A DNA stretch of 7,487 nt, taken from positions 1 to 7,487 of the forward strand of contig JAISLO010000287.1 of assembly GCA_031290815.1 (NCBI GenBank), given 5' to 3'. The position numbers were made by a program, and so were the translations under genes. The stretch comes from Synergistaceae bacterium. GTDB lineage: Bacteria > Synergistota > Synergistia > Synergistales > Synergistaceae. How positions within the stretch are numbered: the first letter of the stretch is position 1; each line of letters opens with the position of its first letter. The notes under the pieces are model-generated. The model did not search any database. It saw nothing but the letters and a program-made list of their open reading frames with translations, and was not told the DNA's origin. This document shows positions 7,001 through 7,487 of this stretch, piece after piece.

Positions 7001-7280
7001 GACGGAGGCGAACCACGTCGTCATGTACGACAGGTGGTGGAATCCAGCTGTCGAGACGCAGGCGATAGACAGGGCTTACAGGATCGGACAGAAGCGTAAT
7101 GTTCACGTCCACATCTTCTGTTGCAGGGGAACGCTCGAGGAGCGCATAGACGAGATAATCGAGTCGAAAAAAGACGTCGCCGACAGGATTATCGAAAGCG
7201 GCGAGGACTGGATCACCGAGCTCTCCGACAGCGACATACAGAGATTCTTGCTTCTGCGGCCGGCCGCTATGGAGGCTTAG
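4077..7280 (+). CDS. SNF2/SWI2-family ATP-dependent helicase of the HelZ type, with N-terminal SNF2-associated domain
   Basis: A 1067-residue ATPase expected to translocate on double-stranded DNA or remodel DNA-protein complexes. An N-terminal bacterial SNF2-associated region covers roughly residues 1-570. Typical family marks there are ALHMGF followed by FFLWGE near the start, LLPTLGEAYPIPSSPLL near 90-110, and a central LPVRWEFVLDG stretch. RecA-like domain 1 begins at LRPYQ. It carries motif I DDMGLGKT (619-626), a TSY motif, motif II DEAQ (719-722) and motif III LTGTP (746-750). RecA-like domain 2 has IFTQY, GGTGLN (969-974), then QAIDRAYRIGQ (995-1005) with the arginine finger. All ATPase motifs are intact. 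An in-frame TGA at 4068-4070 sets the upstream limit. TTG at 4077 is chosen over ATG 4092 because it retains the family's N-terminal ALH residues; the Shine-Dalgarno is only a weak GGGG. It is followed after ten bases by its usual partner, a SWIM protein. Confidence 0.95.
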   Translation: MIALHMGFRDRGFFLWGECPPARGDRRGSRPAQSVSHDQVACHPGDPGAERLANALRDIGFSRASEDRASRMDILLPTLGEAYPIPSSPLLCDTRRARADQPGPSCMREWSVETLPLEFSDVLEFTHIVSGGGEISPDGRLLAHGVMAALDLCYLTECARFAASLLNRACFLPDVRRTKLPEGDDRYESFWRPLLFGRDATKFENMARAMPDILRSYDMPAGHMTSHRALREIFDNMIDSAVRHSWTKKLREALPEDHCDSDEHLTRAIIGLKCGKQDITAPGKRTKGKIVNTLNPHSLWARSLGWLGEADGLSQSLESIYPDVRKWWERFEWLAKAPFKVCLEMKTPCGEDAAWRLEYMMKLPDTGESIHASKVWGQFGGSQGSYMRRCLLMMLGLVGSMVKPVLRSLDDEAPVGCEMSREEASEFLESQAESLDGRGVGIIYPDWWEGGKTDSLTLRGRLMSSGAAAGRRYDAFSAIHAGSGEKLPVRWEFVLDGTMLSENERTAVFEEGVSLVRIRGRWRFIDPTRIAAILRHREGLPAEATAAELVRLAARDRFIDGFIDSPDLERVYDTLSDGAILEPLGAPSGMKCTLRPYQSVGYSWLSFLTGLGIGACLADDMGLGKTIQTLAMIQRHRDRGDLRPVLLVCPTSVIENWRREAERFFPGLSAYIQHGRSREKGCGFSREIMGKAMVLTSYALLQRDLELYQNADWQGVVLDEAQNIKNPDARQSKAARAIRSDWRVALTGTPIENHAGDLWPIMEFLMPGMLGSRRHFSNSYVKPIQERRDAELMKDLKRMISPFVLRRMKTDSDIAPELPRKIETRVYCGLKKEQARLYSGVTESLGREITGTSGIRRRGLVLAALTKAKQICDHPALVTKDGDFETARSAKLERLFSLADEMYETGDKVLIFTQYVEMGSIMKSQLQERFGREVLFLYGSVLKDSRDRMVRRFQEERGPRFFVLSLRAGGTGLNLTEANHVVMYDRWWNPAVETQAIDRAYRIGQKRNVHVHIFCCRGTLEERIDEIIESKKDVADRIIESGEDWITELSDSDIQRFLLLRPAAMEA

Positions 7281-7284
7281 GAGA
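7279..7284 (+). promoter_or_regulatory. Ribosome binding site of the SWIM gene, overlapping the helicase stop
   Basis: AGGAGA begins inside the helicase TAG stop (7278-7280) and ends six bases before the ATG at 7291. The overlap with the stop codon indicates translational coupling between the helicase and its SWIM partner, and it decides the start of the partial downstream gene. Confidence 0.75.
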
Positions 7285-7290
7285 GATTTC

Positions 7291-7487
7291 ATGGAGAGGG
7301 CGGAGCGGCCGGGAAAAAGGGCGTACAGAAAGAGGCGAGACCCAAATCTCCGGCCATGCATAGGCATAAAGTCCAAAACCGAGTTCGACGACTCCCGTTG
7401 GTGGACCGCGGAGTGGTTCAGGCACATAGAGCGCATCGCGGGCCCGAAGCGCATTGCCGCAGCGAAAAATTACGTCAAGTCCGGCCG
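7291..7487 (+). CDS. SWIM zinc-finger family protein, N-terminal 65 residues (3' end outside window)
   Basis: An open frame runs from ATG 7291 to the window edge without a stop, giving 65 full codons. The first 20 or so residues are strongly basic (AYRKRRDPNLR). Then comes a pattern characteristic of SWIM zinc-finger proteins: a Trp-Trp pair in DDSRWWTAEWFRHIE, followed by GPKRIAAAKNYVKSG. In the family this reads as paired Trp residues, a helix and an Arg-rich x-Tyr-x-x-Ser-Gly motif. The SWIM zinc-binding CxCx(n)CxH motif would lie further on and is not visible. SWIM proteins of this type sit next to HelZ-type SNF2 helicases in many bacteria, and this one starts ten bases after the helicase stop. 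The family is assigned from the N-terminal pattern and context; a binding role for DNA or protein is known of the domain in general, not shown here. Confidence 0.8.
   Translation, partial: MERAERPGKRAYRKRRDPNLRPCIGIKSKTEFDDSRWWTAEWFRHIERIAGPKRIAAAKNYVKSG

Noticed and set aside
7256..7267. Perfect 12-base palindrome GCGGCCGGCCGC at the helicase 3' end
   Set aside because: It lies within codons for Arg-Pro-Ala-Ala and consists only of G and C in a GC-rich gene, so chance is enough. It has no U-run to act as a terminator.
5892..7454. 520-residue open frame on the minus strand across the helicase gene
   Set aside because: It lies opposite the conserved SNF2 motifs, its translation is rich in Arg, Pro and Leu without domain pattern, and it would also overlap the SWIM gene.

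Overview
The window is a stretch of chromosome from a moderately GC-rich bacterium. Five protein genes are visible; the first and last are cut by the window edges. The set (FatA-type acyl-ACP thioesterase, exported alkaline phosphatase, uridine-kinase-like protein with a threonyl-tRNA-synthetase-like N-terminus, HelZ-type SNF2 helicase with a SWIM zinc-finger partner), together with frequent AGG (Arg) and ATA (Ile) codons, suggests an anaerobic lineage. Synergistota is my best guess, but this is an impression from protein style and not a demonstrated assignment. I see no transposase, integrase, tRNA, rRNA or CRISPR array.

Layout. Bases 1-701 (+) hold the 3' part of the thioesterase gene. Bases 2196-751 (-) hold a complete secreted alkaline phosphatase, convergent with the thioesterase across a 49-base gap that has no convincing terminator. 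Bases 2197-2384 form an AT-rich divergent control region. It contains a strong plus-strand promoter with an extended -10, a weaker overlapping minus-strand promoter, a 13-base direct repeat with a 15-base period, and two short inverted repeats. Bases 2385-4037 (+) encode the 550-residue kinase. After 39 bases containing two small hairpins comes a 1067-residue SNF2-family helicase (4077-7280, TTG start). Ten bases after its stop begins the N-terminus of a SWIM zinc-finger protein, which runs off the right edge.

How the genes work together. Kinase, helicase and SWIM gene share a strand and have small gaps, so they probably form one transcript from the promoter near 2247-2274. The helicase and SWIM protein form a known recurrent pair and probably act together on DNA or a DNA-protein complex. 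The link to the kinase is only positional. The phosphatase and thioesterase have no visible functional link to the operon, except that the phosphatase shares the divergent control region with it.

I did not find an unmistakably new system. The most interesting items are the SNF2-SWIM pair inside an apparent operon with a nucleoside-kinase-like protein, the loss of editing-site histidines in that kinase's tRNA-synthetase-like domain, and the compact divergent promoter region.
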